From contig CAKSLI010000005.1 in NCBI GenBank assembly GCA_934466475.1, forward strand, positions 1 to 64,000: a stretch of 64,000 nt of DNA, written 5' to 3'. Each line of letters opens with the position of its first letter. Position 1 is the first letter of the stretch. A program made the translations under genes and the position numbers. Source of the stretch: an uncultured Oscillospiraceae bacterium (GTDB lineage Bacteria; Bacillota; Clostridia; Oscillospirales; Ruminococcaceae). Shown here piece after piece: positions 44,138 through 51,792 of this stretch. The notes under the pieces are model-generated. The model searched no databases. It was given only the letters and a program-made list of their open reading frames with translations, and was not told the origin of the DNA.

Positions 44138-45892
44138 ATGAAATTCAGAAAAATAGCGGCGCTTTCCCTCGCGGCGGCGCTTGCCGCAGCAATACCCACA
44201 AGTGCGGAGGACAGCATGACCATCTCAATAACAGTAGACCCGCAGACCGAGCTGCGCGAAATATCCCCGTATATATACGGCGTGAACAGCGGCGTTGACC
44301 TGAGTACCGTCAGCGCGGGAGCATTCCGGCTTGGCGGCAACCGAATGAGCTGCTACAACTGGGAAAACAATATGTCCAACGCTGGTGCGGACTGGTACAA
44401 TTCCGCAGATATGCACATGGTTCAGGACGTACTCGACGACGACCTGCGGCAGACCCCCGGAGGAGCCGCGCTGAATGCCGCAATGGACACTTCCGCACAT
44501 AACGTGCCGTATAAGCTGCTGACGCTTCAGATGCTCGGATATGTGTCCTCCAGCACGTTCAAGAAGCTCGACCTTGTTGATGACGACTGTACCGCGCCGA
44601 ACACGGAATACTGGTACGAGGTGGTCAATCGTAAGCCCGGGGAATTCTCAATGGAACCGGATAAAAAGGACGACGTGGTGTACACGGACGAATATCTGAA
44701 CTACCTTATCAATACGCTTGGGAACTCTACCTCCGGCGGCTTCAACGCATACGCGCTCGACAACGAGCCGGGGCTGTGGAACGGAACTCACAAGCTGGCG
44801 CACAGCGAACACGTCACCTGCGATGAGCTTATCGAAAAGAGCGCAGACCTTGCTCGGGTCGTTAAGGATATGGACGGCAGCGCGGAGGTGTTCGGTCCGT
44901 CGCTGTACGGATACACCGCATACCAGAGCCTTGCCGGCGCTCCCGACTGGGGCAGAAAGCAGAGCGCCGGGAATTACCGCTGGTTCATCGACTACTACCT
45001 TGACGAAATGAAAAAGGCGGAGAAATCAGACGGCAGGCGTCTGCTGGATGTCCTCGATATCCATTATTACACCGAAGCAAAAGGCGAATGCGGTCAGCGC
45101 TCCTGCAGTCATTACGACCGTGACGGCTGCGTAAAGGCTCGGCTGGACAGCGTGCGCTCTCTGTTTGAGGAGGGCTACCTTGAAAACAGCTGGATAGCCG
45201 ACAACGGCGCGGAATTCTTCCCGCTTATCCCGAACATTCAGCAGTCCATCGATCGGTACTACCCCGGAACAAAGCTGGCGTTCACGGAGTACAATTTCGG
45301 CGGCGGAGATCACATTTCCGGCGGAGTGTGCCAGGCGGACGTACTCGGAATTTTCGCGGAAAACGGCGTGTACTTTTCATCGCTGTGGTCGTTCGATCAG
45401 AATCAGTACCAGCTCGCCGCGATAAATATGTTCACGAATTATGACGGCAGAGGAAGCGGCTTCGGAAACACATTAGTCAAGAGCGAAAGCTCCGACCGGA
45501 ATACGGTTTCCGCATATTCCGCGACCGATGAAAACGGAGATCTGCGCGTTATCCTCACGAACAAATCGCTGCATGAAGAAACCCCGATAAGCCTTACGAT
45601 AGGCGGTGAAACCAGATACTCCTGCGCGGAGGTCTACGAGCTTTACGGCGACAGCACGGATATCCGCAGCGCAGACCCGGCGGAACTTGACGGGCGCGTG
45701 CTGGAATACTCCCTGAAACCTCTTTCGGTAACTGAGCTTGTTTTCAAGGCTCCGCAGTTGGAACAGCTCCCCGAGGAACAGCCGGATAAAAACGGTTTTC
45801 CTGTGATTCCCGCGGCGGTGGGTGCTGGAATCGCTGTTGCTGCGGCTATTGCTGTTGCTCTTATAAAGATAAAGGGTCAAATGCAAAAGTAA
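44138..45892 (+). CDS. Secreted, membrane-anchored GH44 endo-glucanase/xyloglucanase
   Basis: 584 residues, with AAAGGCGGTAATACG upstream. N-terminal signal peptide (MKFRKIAALSLAAALAAAIP) and a C-terminal membrane helix (AAVGAGIAVAAAIAVALIKI) with a Lys-rich stop. The catalytic domain has GGNRMSCYNWENNMSNAGAD, the acid/base Glu210 in ALDNEPGLWNG and the nucleophile Glu384 in FTEYNFGGGDH, as in GH44. It cleaves beta-1,4-glucan, likely xyloglucan or mixed-linkage chains at the cell surface. A beta-sandwich domain follows. It is not an arabinosidase, though its position beyond araR suggests use of plant wall material. Confidence 0.9.
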   Translation: MKFRKIAALSLAAALAAAIPTSAEDSMTISITVDPQTELREISPYIYGVNSGVDLSTVSAGAFRLGGNRMSCYNWENNMSNAGADWYNSADMHMVQDVLDDDLRQTPGGAALNAAMDTSAHNVPYKLLTLQMLGYVSSSTFKKLDLVDDDCTAPNTEYWYEVVNRKPGEFSMEPDKKDDVVYTDEYLNYLINTLGNSTSGGFNAYALDNEPGLWNGTHKLAHSEHVTCDELIEKSADLARVVKDMDGSAEVFGPSLYGYTAYQSLAGAPDWGRKQSAGNYRWFIDYYLDEMKKAEKSDGRRLLDVLDIHYYTEAKGECGQRSCSHYDRDGCVKARLDSVRSLFEEGYLENSWIADNGAEFFPLIPNIQQSIDRYYPGTKLAFTEYNFGGGDHISGGVCQADVLGIFAENGVYFSSLWSFDQNQYQLAAINMFTNYDGRGSGFGNTLVKSESSDRNTVSAYSATDENGDLRVILTNKSLHEETPISLTIGGETRYSCAEVYELYGDSTDIRSADPAELDGRVLEYSLKPLSVTELVFKAPQLEQLPEEQPDKNGFPVIPAAVGAGIAVAAAIAVALIKIKGQMQK

Positions 45893-46061
45893 ATGCAAAA
45901 AGAGAAAAGCAGCGGTATAAAAAATTGATATTGTCAATATAGCTTTACATATTTTACTCGAAAAAATTGAGCAACAGTGCAATGGAATAAATATCTGCGG
46001 CGATTCTCTGCCGGAGGCATTCCGCCAATGGACGAGTCTATCCGGCGGTTATTCCAATAGC

Positions 46062-46518
46062 TCATTCGGAATGGAGTATCGCACTGCAAAATTCGGGATA
46101 CGCTGCCGCTGTATTTTCGACAGTTGAAGTGCACAGTTCAGCTCTCATGTTGTCGCCCATTGACAGCCCGACAGCCGTCAGGTCGTAACAATCAAATATT
46201 GCCGACGCATATAGCTTGCCATTTTTGGCTTTGACTTCCGTGCTTCGCGGTCCGCCTTCGTTATACCATTCGGTTTTCGGGGGGTCGCTCCTCAATGTCC
46301 AGGTCGCCGTTCTTTGCCGCTTGCATCCACCCGTACAGCGTCCCGTACGGTACCTTCAGTTCCTCGACGGCTCGCTTTACTCCTGTTTCCAGCGACAGCT
46401 TTACTGGCTGCTCCTTGTAGCGCCTGTCGTATTTCTTTGCTTCTGACGTGTCCTTCACACTCCTGGTTTTAGTATATTCTTTTGAGCGTGGGGTGTCAAG
46501 TTTTATTATACAACATCA
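46062..46518 (-). pseudogene. Degenerate IS3-family element fragment
   Basis: From the right end (46518, TGATGTTGTATAATAAA) come a promoter (TTGACA-17-TATACT), an OrfA-like HTH piece (46261-46458: KEQPVKLSLETGVKRAVEEL, then PYGTLYGWMQ) and, in a different frame, a part of OrfB (46062-46295: EVKAKNGKLYASAIFDCYDL). OrfB is truncated on both sides and the frames no longer join, so the element is dead. A sister terminus lies at 8888-8952. Confidence 0.75.
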
Positions 46519-46584
46519 TAACACCAATGATAAAAATCGTTTCATAGTTCCCTCTGTTCTTAAAGCAGACTGATCATATTATAT

Positions 46585-46622
46585 AGCTAATCCCACCTGC
46601 CAACCAGCAGGTGGGATTAGCT
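46585..46622. terminator. Strong hairpin downstream of tmRNA
   Basis: AGCTAATCCCACCTGC and GCAGGTGGGATTAGCT are perfect 16-bp arms around a six-base loop. It lies 22 bases beyond the tmRNA 3' end on its downstream side, with T/A-rich flanks, so it is probably the tmRNA terminator. Confidence 0.8.
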
Positions 46623-46644
46623 TTGCCCGTTTTCCGGGCTGTTG

Positions 46645-46995
46645 TGGTGGAGCCGAGGGGAATTGAACCCCTGTCCGAAAACCCGTCCTCACGACTTTCT
46701 CCGGGTGCAGTTTATCTTTTAGATCTCCCGCGCGCGGGCGCCGACAAACAGGCTCCTGCGGTTGGCAGCCTTTGATACATCAGAGACTACAAGGCAACTC
46801 ATCAGTGACGTTCACCACTAATCGACGCCATATCCCCACCCGTGGTACTGCGAGGTATGACGGCAGCCGCTTAGGCAGCTACTAACTCAGAATTGTAATC
46901 TGCGTTTAAATTTAAAGGTGCGACGATTTAAGTGATTTCGCCCTCACTACCCGCTTATCGTGCATCAGAATCCCCGTCGAAGCCTTTACGGCCCC
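46645..46995 (-). ncRNA. ssrA: Transfer-messenger RNA
   Basis: The 5' end begins GGGGCCGTAAAGGCTTCGAC and the 3' end is a tRNA-like arm with GGGGTTCAATTCCCC and a terminal encoded CCA (46645-46650), total 351 nt. The tag frame runs from the GCA resume codon at 46919-46921 to TAA at 46871-46873 and encodes APLNLNADYNSELVAA, ending in the protease-recognised VAA. tmRNA with SmpB rescues stalled ribosomes. The promoter TTGACA-17-TATACT lies just upstream (47030-47058). Confidence 0.96.
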
Positions 46996-47029
46996 ATTTG
47001 CGCGGAATCTCACACGATTCTGTTGTTAT

Positions 47030-47058
47030 AGTATAGCACATTTATTCGCCGTTGTCAA
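47030..47058 (-). promoter_or_regulatory. Promoter of tmRNA
   Basis: TTGACA and TATACT on the minus strand, 17 bp apart. Predicted start about 28 bases before the mature 5' end, leaving a short precursor leader. Confidence 0.8.
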
Positions 47059-47226
47059 GTGCCGCAACGCCGTTTTCTGAGCATATTCCGATACAATTTC
47101 CGGCAGTTTTCGCGCAGGAGCTCCGCTACTGCAAATGCCGCTCCCACGCCGCGAAACCGGAAACGTCCCAGGATCACGCCGCATCCCGCCAATTAAGCCG
47201 GATTATGACCAATTGAGCAATACGCA

Positions 47227-47255
47227 TTGACTTTCACAAGAACAGACAATATAAT
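47227..47255 (+). promoter_or_regulatory. Promoter of an unassigned RNA
   Basis: TTGACT and TATAAT with exactly 17 bp between. No protein gene lies downstream on the plus strand until a terminator-like hairpin at 47464-47493, so the product would be a short RNA. Confidence 0.65.
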
Positions 47256-47261
47256 AAAAAT

Positions 47262-47497
47262 CGGTATGGTTAAGTATATATTAAAAGGTGCGGGATATCG
47301 TGGAATATCCCGCCTGGCGAAAGAAATCGCCATGACAAGGAAACGTCCGAAGGGACTGCCACCGCAGGCGCGATGACGTTCACCGCGCGTCACGCTCGGG
47401 AGATATCCGCACTTGCCGTTGGACTGTGACACCATTCTTTTACTATGATAGATCGAAAACAGGCAGGAGCCGGCAAGTCATTGTCGGCTCCTGTTTG
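47262..47497 (+). ncRNA. Candidate structured small RNA, unassigned
   Basis: About 236 nt between a good promoter and a bidirectional hairpin (CAGGAGCCG with CGGCTCCTG). It has a perfect 9-bp hairpin (47290-47298 with 47305-47313, GCGGGATAT/ATATCCCGC, loop CGTGGA), directly followed by a 5-bp hairpin (GGCGA-AAGAAA-TCGCC), and later TGACG with CGTCA. A distal GATATCCGC near 47402 can pair with the first arm instead, giving an alternative fold. No translated frame with a ribosome site is seen. I cannot match it to a known class such as 6S RNA or RNase P RNA. A cis leader is excluded as the next gene is on the other strand. Confidence 0.5.
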
Positions 47498-47537
47498 TGC
47501 GCTTTGTCGAATTATGGCGTATTTTGTCGGAGCACCC

Positions 47538-48413
47538 TCAGTCCGGCGTGAACTCAGATACGTCCGCCCGGACTACCGAGCTGCCGTTTACCACCGCCGA
47601 CATTGAGAATCCCGTCAGCACCGCCGTTCCGTGCGTGTTCCCGGGGAGATCCTTCCCGCGCACGACTATCACCGGATACGTCCCCGCCGGCGGCGCGGTG
47701 ACGCCGGTATCCCCGCTGAACTTGTAGTCCATTACCGGGAGCTCAGGCGCTTCGTCCGCAGTGAAAAGGTACTCCCCCGCCTGCGCGATGTCGTTCGTCT
47801 CATACACCGGCTCGAATGTCCCGGTAAGCTCCGCGCTTCCGTCAAACTCCGCCCAGGCGCTGGAAAACCAGCTCTGCGCCGAATACTCCCCCGGCTGTAC
47901 TTCCCTTTCCGCGCTGAACACGCAGCCGCAGTCCATAAGCGTCAGACCGCATATTTTCTCGCCGAGGCGCACTCTGCGCAGTTCCCCGCCCGGCTCCGCC
48001 AGGTAGGTGAAGCCGCTGACCTCCGCCTGCTCCCAGTTCCCGGAGTTTATGCCGTTCGCGATGTAATCCGCTTCGTCCAGGGCGGTCACGCGGGTCAGCT
48101 CCTCCGGCTTCACGATGTCGCCGCCGGGGCCCGTCAGCACAAATCCGCCCTCAGCCGGGCTCTCCGCCGTTTCCGCCGCGGAAGTCGCCGCCGGGGCTTC
48201 TGCCGTATCAGCCGCCGGAGCTCCGGAGCTCACAGACGGTTCCTCCGCGGAATCCACGGTCGGAACGCCGTGCTCTGCGGTCTGCGCCAGCTCCTCGCCG
48301 GAGGGCGCGCTCTCCTCAGTTGTCGGTACGGCGGACGGCGCGCTGTTTCCCGCCGAACAACCGGAAGCCGCCAGCACAGCGGCTATTATAAGTATTGATA
48401 ATGTCTTTTTCAT
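47538..48413 (-). CDS. Low-complexity-linker lipoprotein of unknown function
   Basis: 291 residues from the ATG at 48413. Signal MKKTLSILIIAAVLAASGCS with lipobox Cys. Residues about 22-105 are an Ala/Pro/Glu/Ser/Thr-rich linker. The rest is a beta-rich globular domain with KICGLTLMDCGCVFSAEREV (three Cys), WFSSAWAEFDGSAELTGTFE and PPAGTYPVIVVRGKD. No family is recognised. It is exported and anchored to the membrane. The promoter is consensus (48446-48474). Confidence 0.8.
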   Translation of the reverse strand: MKKTLSILIIAAVLAASGCSAGNSAPSAVPTTEESAPSGEELAQTAEHGVPTVDSAEEPSVSSGAPAADTAEAPAATSAAETAESPAEGGFVLTGPGGDIVKPEELTRVTALDEADYIANGINSGNWEQAEVSGFTYLAEPGGELRRVRLGEKICGLTLMDCGCVFSAEREVQPGEYSAQSWFSSAWAEFDGSAELTGTFEPVYETNDIAQAGEYLFTADEAPELPVMDYKFSGDTGVTAPPAGTYPVIVVRGKDLPGNTHGTAVLTGFSMSAVVNGSSVVRADVSEFTPD

Positions 48414-48445
48414 TTCTGCTGCCTCCCGGGTCATTGCCCGTTGTA

Positions 48446-48474
48446 ATTATACCCCGCCGCGCCGTTTCTGTCAA
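48446..48474 (-). promoter_or_regulatory. Consensus promoter of the lipoprotein gene
   Basis: TTGACA and TATAAT, 17 bp apart, 33 bases before the lipoprotein start. One of the strongest matches in the window. Confidence 0.8.
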
Positions 48475-48534
48475 GGGACAAAACCAGACAAAAAGCGGTT
48501 GAAATTCCCGCGTGGTTGTGATACAATAACATTG

Positions 48535-48693
48535 GGTCACCTCTAAAAACCTTATTTGAGTGAAAATGTGTATAGCACACCGCCTGCTTCTTCAAACCTC
48601 CTCGTAAGGCATACAGCCTTACTTCGTCGGCTTTCATCGCATTCGGCGCACTCTACCCGTTTTCCCTTTTCAAACCGGTTTTTAGAGGTTCCC
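48535..48693. mobile_element. MITE-like element, copy 4
   Basis: 159 bp with ends GGTCACCTCTAAAAACC and GGTTTTTAGAGGTTCCC. The interior holds GTGTATAGCACACCG and the hairpin GTAAGGC-ATACA-GCCTTAC. Nearly identical to the copy at 51331-51489, in the same orientation. It occupies the leader of the first chromate transporter gene, 28 bases before its start. Confidence 0.88.
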
Positions 48694-48720
48694 ATTGAAT
48701 GAATCACGGAGACAGAAAAA

Positions 48721-49293
48721 ATGGACAGAATCACACAGCGGCACGACAGGAGCCAGCTCCTGCCGCTTTTCCTGACGTTCCTGAAGATAGGGACGTTCAC
48801 ATTCGGCGGGGGCTACGCCATGATACCGCTCATACAGCGGGAGGCGGGCGAACGCCGCGGCTGGATAACGGACGACGACCTCACTGAGATAACCGCCATT
48901 GCAGAGAGCACGCCAGGTCCCATTGCGGTGAACGCCGCGACTTTTACCGGCTTCCAGGTAGGAGGGATACCCGGGGCGGCGCTGGCGACCGTGGGCGTAG
49001 TCCTGCCCGCGTTCCTGGTGATCGTGCTGATATCCTCGGTGCTGAGCTTTTTCAGCGGGAACCGGGTAGTCCGGTACGCGTTCCTCGGGGTGCGCGCAGG
49101 GGTGCTCGCGCTGATAGTTAAGGCAGTCGCCGGAATGTACCGCCAGTGCCGGAAGAACGCGCTTTCCTACTGCATTATGGCGGGAGTTTTCATAGCGGCG
49201 GGGTTCCTGAACGTCAGCGCGGTGCTGCTGATAGCGCTGTGCGCACTGCTCGGGCTGTTCTTCACGCTGAGGAAGCGGGGTGAGCGGAAATGA
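48721..49293 (+). CDS. Chromate transporter half, ChrA-type (first subunit)
   Basis: 190 residues, one of two homologous half-size ChrA domains. Signature FLTFLKIGTFTFGGGYAMIP, then ESTPGPIAVNAATFTGFQVG and the repeated hydrophobic helices. The two proteins together make the full short-chain CHR transporter, which exports chromate in some bacteria; in gut Clostridia the true substrate is uncertain. Integral membrane protein. The next gene starts within its last codons (ATGA), so they are co-translated. Confidence 0.88.
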   Translation: MDRITQRHDRSQLLPLFLTFLKIGTFTFGGGYAMIPLIQREAGERRGWITDDDLTEITAIAESTPGPIAVNAATFTGFQVGGIPGAALATVGVVLPAFLVIVLISSVLSFFSGNRVVRYAFLGVRAGVLALIVKAVAGMYRQCRKNALSYCIMAGVFIAAGFLNVSAVLLIALCALLGLFFTLRKRGERK

Positions 49294-49856
49294 TGTATCT
49301 GGAGCTGTTCCTGACGTTCCTGAAGATAGGGGCGTTCACGTTCGGCGGGGGATATGCGATGCTCCCGCTGATACAGGAGGAGGTGAAGTCCCACGGGTGG
49401 CTTTCCGCGGAGGAACTGGTGGATTTCATTGCGGTGAGCGAGAGCACTCCGGGACCGTTTGCGGTGAATATCTCCACGTTCGTGGGGGTACGCGCGGGAG
49501 GGCTGTTCGGTTCGCTGTGCGCTACGTTTGGGGTGGTTCTGCCGTCGTTTGTGATAATACTGCTGGTGGCGCGGTTCTACGAGAAATTCCGGGAAAGCCG
49601 CGCGGTGCGCGGGTGCATGTCCGGACTGAAGCCTGCGGTGGTGGGACTGATAGCCGCGGCGGCGGTGACTACGGGGCAGACGGTGTTTTTTCCGGCTGGA
49701 GTGAGCGCGGGGGTATTCACCAGCCCGGCGTTTCTGTGCTCGGCGGTGATATTTGCGGGGGCAATGGCGATGTCGGTGAAGAAGCTGCACCCGATAGTGA
49801 TAATCGTGATATCGGCGGTGCTTGGAATAGGGGCGGGGTACGCATTCGGGCTTTGA
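49290..49856 (+). CDS. Chromate transporter half, ChrA-type (second subunit)
   Basis: 188 residues, paralogous to the preceding protein (FLTFLKIGAFTFGGGYAMLP, ESTPGPFAVNISTFVGVRAG). Six predicted membrane helices. Short-chain CHR proteins act as heterodimers inserted in opposite orientation. GC content is high, as in the gene before it. Confidence 0.88.
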   Translation: MMYLELFLTFLKIGAFTFGGGYAMLPLIQEEVKSHGWLSAEELVDFIAVSESTPGPFAVNISTFVGVRAGGLFGSLCATFGVVLPSFVIILLVARFYEKFRESRAVRGCMSGLKPAVVGLIAAAAVTTGQTVFFPAGVSAGVFTSPAFLCSAVIFAGAMAMSVKKLHPIVIIVISAVLGIGAGYAFGL

Positions 49857-50352
49857 CGCGCGGTTTCCGCGCCGCGTATCTCCTATAAAGTTAAGCAACG
49901 GCGTCTGCGCGTTTTCCGCATACCGTATCTCTTTTCAAATTTGAGCAACGGTGTTTACTCGCGGTCAAGGGGGTGCGCCCCACCCGCACTTTAATGCGCG
50001 GCGTCCATGCCGCGCCTGGGTGCGGGCGGGCGGTCGTCCTGACCGCCCCCTTGCAGGTCAAGGGCGGCGCCCTTGTCGCTAGGACACGCGCTTCGCGCTT
50101 AGTCTGCGCAGACAGCGAAACTCCCCTCACCTATCAAATCTTTGCCGCATTTTCGTTTTTCGAGCGCGGTATAATAACGCTCCAAAAGCGCTAAAGGGGT
50201 GTGGGTCGGGGCAGACAAACGGGACGTTTGTCCGGGAAACTAAGAGTTTTCCCCCACAAAGCAACATAGAGTCTTAATCTCACCTATCCTCCGAAACAGT
50301 CCGGTGGACTGTTTCGGACACAACCGACCCTGCCGGAGCCGCGCTCCCGCAG
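49857..50352. other. Gene-free stretch with nested repeats
   Basis: No gene is supported in this 496-bp gap. It contains two related units around GCGTATCTC..AAGCAACGG and CCGTATCTC..GAGCAACGG, a 33-bp segment (49949-49981) that recurs inverted at 51697-51728, a hairpin GCGCGGC-GTCCAT-GCCGCGC (49996-50015), and further G/C-rich palindromes. It is probably a repeat cluster that can also end transcripts from the transporter genes. Confidence 0.55.
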
Positions 50353-50997
50353 TTACCCCAGGAGCTCCCGGACTCTCCCCCGGATTACCTCCGCCGCACA
50401 GTCAACCCAGGCGTCCATTGCCTGCGGCGTGAGATAGCGGAACTCCGATGAAAACTCCGGCGGCTCGCGGTAGAACCGCTGGATATTGCGGATCTGCCGC
50501 TCAACGTAGTCCTCGCCGTAGTACGGAACGCACCGCACCGGGTAGCGCTCTATCGCGCAGAACTCCCGGAAAACCGCGCTGTCCGGGTGCTCCCGGAGGT
50601 AGAGGTGGTCGTTGGCGTACCACTCGGGCTTAACGCGGCGGTAGTATTCCTCGCGGTCGGAGGTGTAGAGCCCGCGGTTCAGCTCCTTGCAGGGGTCGTT
50701 CACGAGCCGTACCCATAGCACGTCCGCCATGAGGTGGCAGAAATACCCCATAAGGAACGCCTCCGTGCGCGCGTCATGCTCCCTGCCGGAGATCATCTCC
50801 GCGTAGAACCGCTCGTACTCGCAGTGACCTTTCCCGCGGGAGGTCCAGTGCGTGACCTCCTTCGGGGGATCGAACCCGCCCGGCACAGGGAGCCCGCAGT
50901 CCGGCGCAACGCTCCCGGCAAGGAAGTCATCCGCCGGGAAGCGCCGTCCGGCGTTTATTTTCTCCGCCACGCGCAGATGCGCAAGCCATGTAGCCAT
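50353..50997 (-). CDS. Zinc-dependent phospholipase C-like protein
   Basis: 214 residues. Early MATWLAHLRVAEKINAGRRF, then SVAPDCGLP, EVTHWTS and GYFCHLMADVLW, i.e. several His and Asp residues spaced as in the Zn_dep_PLPC family (the H-x3-D in CHLMAD). No signal peptide, unlike secreted clostridial alpha-toxins, so this is one of the intracellular members of unknown role. No clear operon partner; the small zinc-ribbon gene lies 44 bases upstream on the same strand. Confidence 0.75.
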   Translation of the reverse strand: MATWLAHLRVAEKINAGRRFPADDFLAGSVAPDCGLPVPGGFDPPKEVTHWTSRGKGHCEYERFYAEMISGREHDARTEAFLMGYFCHLMADVLWVRLVNDPCKELNRGLYTSDREEYYRRVKPEWYANDHLYLREHPDSAVFREFCAIERYPVRCVPYYGEDYVERQIRNIQRFYREPPEFSSEFRYLTPQAMDAWVDCAAEVIRGRVRELLG

Positions 50998-51041
50998 AAA
51001 TCCCCCGCCTTATTCGTTATTCCAGCCGCCGGCATAAAAGA

Positions 51042-51248
51042 TCAGAGAAAGATCTCCCCGGTCTTAAAGTATCCGCATGGACAGATCATGTCGATCCGCC
51101 CGCCCTCCGGGGACGCAAATACTCTTGGATGCTCCCCGCATTTCGGGCATACCGCGCTCACGGTCCCGCTTTTCCAGTACTCCGCCAGCGCACGGTTTGC
51201 CAGCTCATCAGGAACCGTATTTGATATTCCGGTCGTTTCCTCAGCCAT
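51042..51248 (-). CDS. Small zinc-ribbon protein
   Basis: 68 residues from the ATG at 51248 with TGGAGG upstream; longer in-frame starts lack a site. Contains one CPKCG..CPCG pair (AVCPKCGEHPRVFASPEGG, then MICPCGYFKTG), which should bind one zinc ion. The N-terminal half is helical. Function unknown. May be co-transcribed with the phospholipase C-like gene. Confidence 0.7.
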   Translation of the reverse strand: MAEETTGISNTVPDELANRALAEYWKSGTVSAVCPKCGEHPRVFASPEGGRIDMICPCGYFKTGEIFL

Positions 51249-51330
51249 AAACAGCCTCCATAAACTGGTCAGCGGAGCCCGCCGCCCCGCTGTTGCATTT
51301 TGCATTGTTTTGTGGTATCATGTTATTATC

Positions 51331-51489
51331 GGTCACCTCTAAAAACCTTGTTTGAGTGAAAATGTGTATAGCACACCGACTGCTTCTTCAAACCTCCTCG
51401 TAAGGCATACAGCCTTACTTCGTCGGCTTTCATCGCGTTCGGCGCACTCTACCCATTTTCCCTTTTCAAACCGGTTTTTAGAGGTTCCC
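51331..51489. mobile_element. MITE-like element, copy 5
   Basis: 159 bp with ends GGTCACCTCTAAAAACC and GGTTTTTAGAGGTTCCC, differing from copy 4 at only a few positions. It lies just before the small gene at 51523 and would form its leader. Confidence 0.88.
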
Positions 51490-51522
51490 TATCGTGAAAA
51501 GATATAGTGAAAGGAGCCAGCC

Positions 51523-51687
51523 ATGGACGAAAAGAAACCCACAGCCGCTTCCCCGGAGCCCGCAAAGCCCGAATCCCCCGCCTCACCGGAACCCGCGGCT
51601 CAGCCGTCCTCCCACACCTGGGTGGACGATATGAAGCAGGAGCTTGAAGACTACATCGAGGACCAGGGCATTTACATCCGGCAGTGA
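51523..51687 (+). CDS. 54-residue Pro/Glu-rich protein
   Basis: ATG after AAAGGAGCCAGCC, ending TGA. Starts MDEKKPTAASPEPAKPESPA, a proline/glutamate/alanine tail, and ends with a conserved-looking acidic helix (HTWVDDMKQELEDYIEDQGI). No known family is recognised. The strong ribosome site and the structured end support a real gene. Confidence 0.6.
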   Translation: MDEKKPTAASPEPAKPESPASPEPAAQPSSHTWVDDMKQELEDYIEDQGIYIRQ

Positions 51688-51792
51688 GCGCGGGCTGGGG
51701 CGCACCCCTTGACCGCGTGTAAACGCCGCAGCTCAGATTTTATGGGAGATACGGGCACGGAACACGCTCAGCCGCCGTTGCTCGGATCTCGC

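Noticed and set aside
47193..47435. 80-codon minus-strand frame with a hydrophobic stretch
   Set aside because: Overlaps the structured RNA candidate, lacks a ribosome site, and its hydrophobic part is encoded by the A/T-rich promoter region.
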